DNA of 64,000 nt from Byssothecium circinans (taxonomy: Eukaryota > Ascomycota > Dothideomycetes > Pleosporales > Massarinaceae). Shown one piece after another: positions 63,655 to 64,000 of the stretch; the first letter of the stretch is position 1; the number at the start of each line of letters is the position of its first letter. The notes under the pieces are model-generated. The model was not told the DNA's origin. It ran no database searches and worked only from the letters and a program-made list of their open reading frames with translations. Location of the stretch: the NCBI GenBank assembly GCA_010015675.1, contig ML977051.1, positions 65,325 to 129,324 of the forward strand. Reading direction: 5' to 3'. A program made the translations under genes and the position numbers.

Positions 63655-64000
63655 GAAGAGAAGTTGAATGGGGAGAGTTAAGCACGAGCATGAGCATGAG
63701 CAACCCACCCGACATTTTGAAGTCGAACGAGGGGACATATGCACGACGTGGACGTGGAGAGGCATGTTTGTCGGCGATGTTTGTCGGCGATGTTTGTCGG
63801 CGATGTATGTGTGTTGGTGCTGGTGTTGGTGTTGGATCGGGTTTCGGGTTCGGGTTCTTCGAGACGGGAATGTTTATTTCCATCTTCTTTCTCATTTCTC
63901 ACATCGAAGCGGGAATAGAGCGTAGTGTAGTGTGTGCATGGCGACGGCGTTGGCGACGGCGTTTTAAAGAGTATAAGCGCAAGGATGTAGCTGCATTGCA
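63655..64000. other. 3' flank of DPB11 with short tandem repeat
   Basis: Three perfect copies of a 13-bp unit GTTTGTCGGCGAT at 63766-63804; GGTGTTGG and TCGGGTTTCGGGTTCGGG-like runs follow. No further gene begins before the end. Confidence 0.6.

Noticed and set aside
62941..63765. 274-codon minus-strand frame at the end of DPB11
   Set aside because: Antisense shadow of low-complexity Gln/Gly/Val codons.

Overview
The window looks like nuclear DNA of a filamentous ascomycete (Pezizomycotina). Genes carry short 45-170 bp GT-AG introns. The gene families are fungal: HET, DUF7730, BTB/POZ, PIR-like GPI wall protein, PaxU/TMEM53 (DUF829) and an NHA1-type antiporter. Repeats show C-to-T/G-to-A damage typical of repeat-induced point mutation (RIP). 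A Dothideomycete is my best guess from the family mix, but this is inference. I see no tRNA, rRNA, CRISPR or prokaryotic feature.

Layout. 1-10.7 kb: 3' end of a Dcg1-like Asp/Glu/hydantoin racemase, an F-box protein, a secreted DUF8021-like protein and two long disordered proteins. 10.7-13.5 kb: gene-poor. 13.5-20.6 kb: BTB protein, TauD-type dioxygenase, PAN-like/Thr-rich surface protein and a Cys-rich surface protein with an in-frame TAG. 20.7-28.6 kb: HET protein, zinc alcohol dehydrogenase, DUF7730 protein and a Gln/Pro-rich protein. 29.3-35.1 kb: PIR-domain GPI protein, small secreted Cys-rich protein (effector-like) and a DUF829 hydrolase. 35.2-41.2 kb: an accessory island with a nested inverted-repeat element, a complete but RIP-damaged Tc1/mariner transposon, a small orphan gene, an APH-like kinase and several diverged tandem repeats. 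41.3-45.1 kb: 2-oxoglutarate oxygenase and MKT1, divergently arranged. 45.6-47.3 kb: a truncated, stop-bearing GH78 alpha-L-rhamnosidase relic. 49.4-53 kb: NHA1 antiporter. 56.6-59.1 kb: alpha-arrestin with PY motifs. 60.8-63.7 kb: four-BRCT Dpb11/Rad4/TopBP1-type checkpoint protein.

How the genes relate. Housekeeping genes (MKT1, NHA1, arrestin, DPB11) fill the right part. Accessory and surface-interaction genes, with transposon and repeat remains, fill the middle. I see no biosynthetic cluster. The antiporter and arrestin could meet functionally, since arrestins drive endocytosis of plasma-membrane transporters, but adjacency does not prove this. Two patterns cut across the window. Many coding strands change from C-rich to G-rich third positions along their length. 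Accessory genes in 31.9-41.2 kb tend to have diverged tandem repeats just upstream.

All splice models were built by eye from GT-AG sites, branch-like CTAAC/CTGAC motifs, reading frame and family similarity. Family names come from memory of the families, not from a search.
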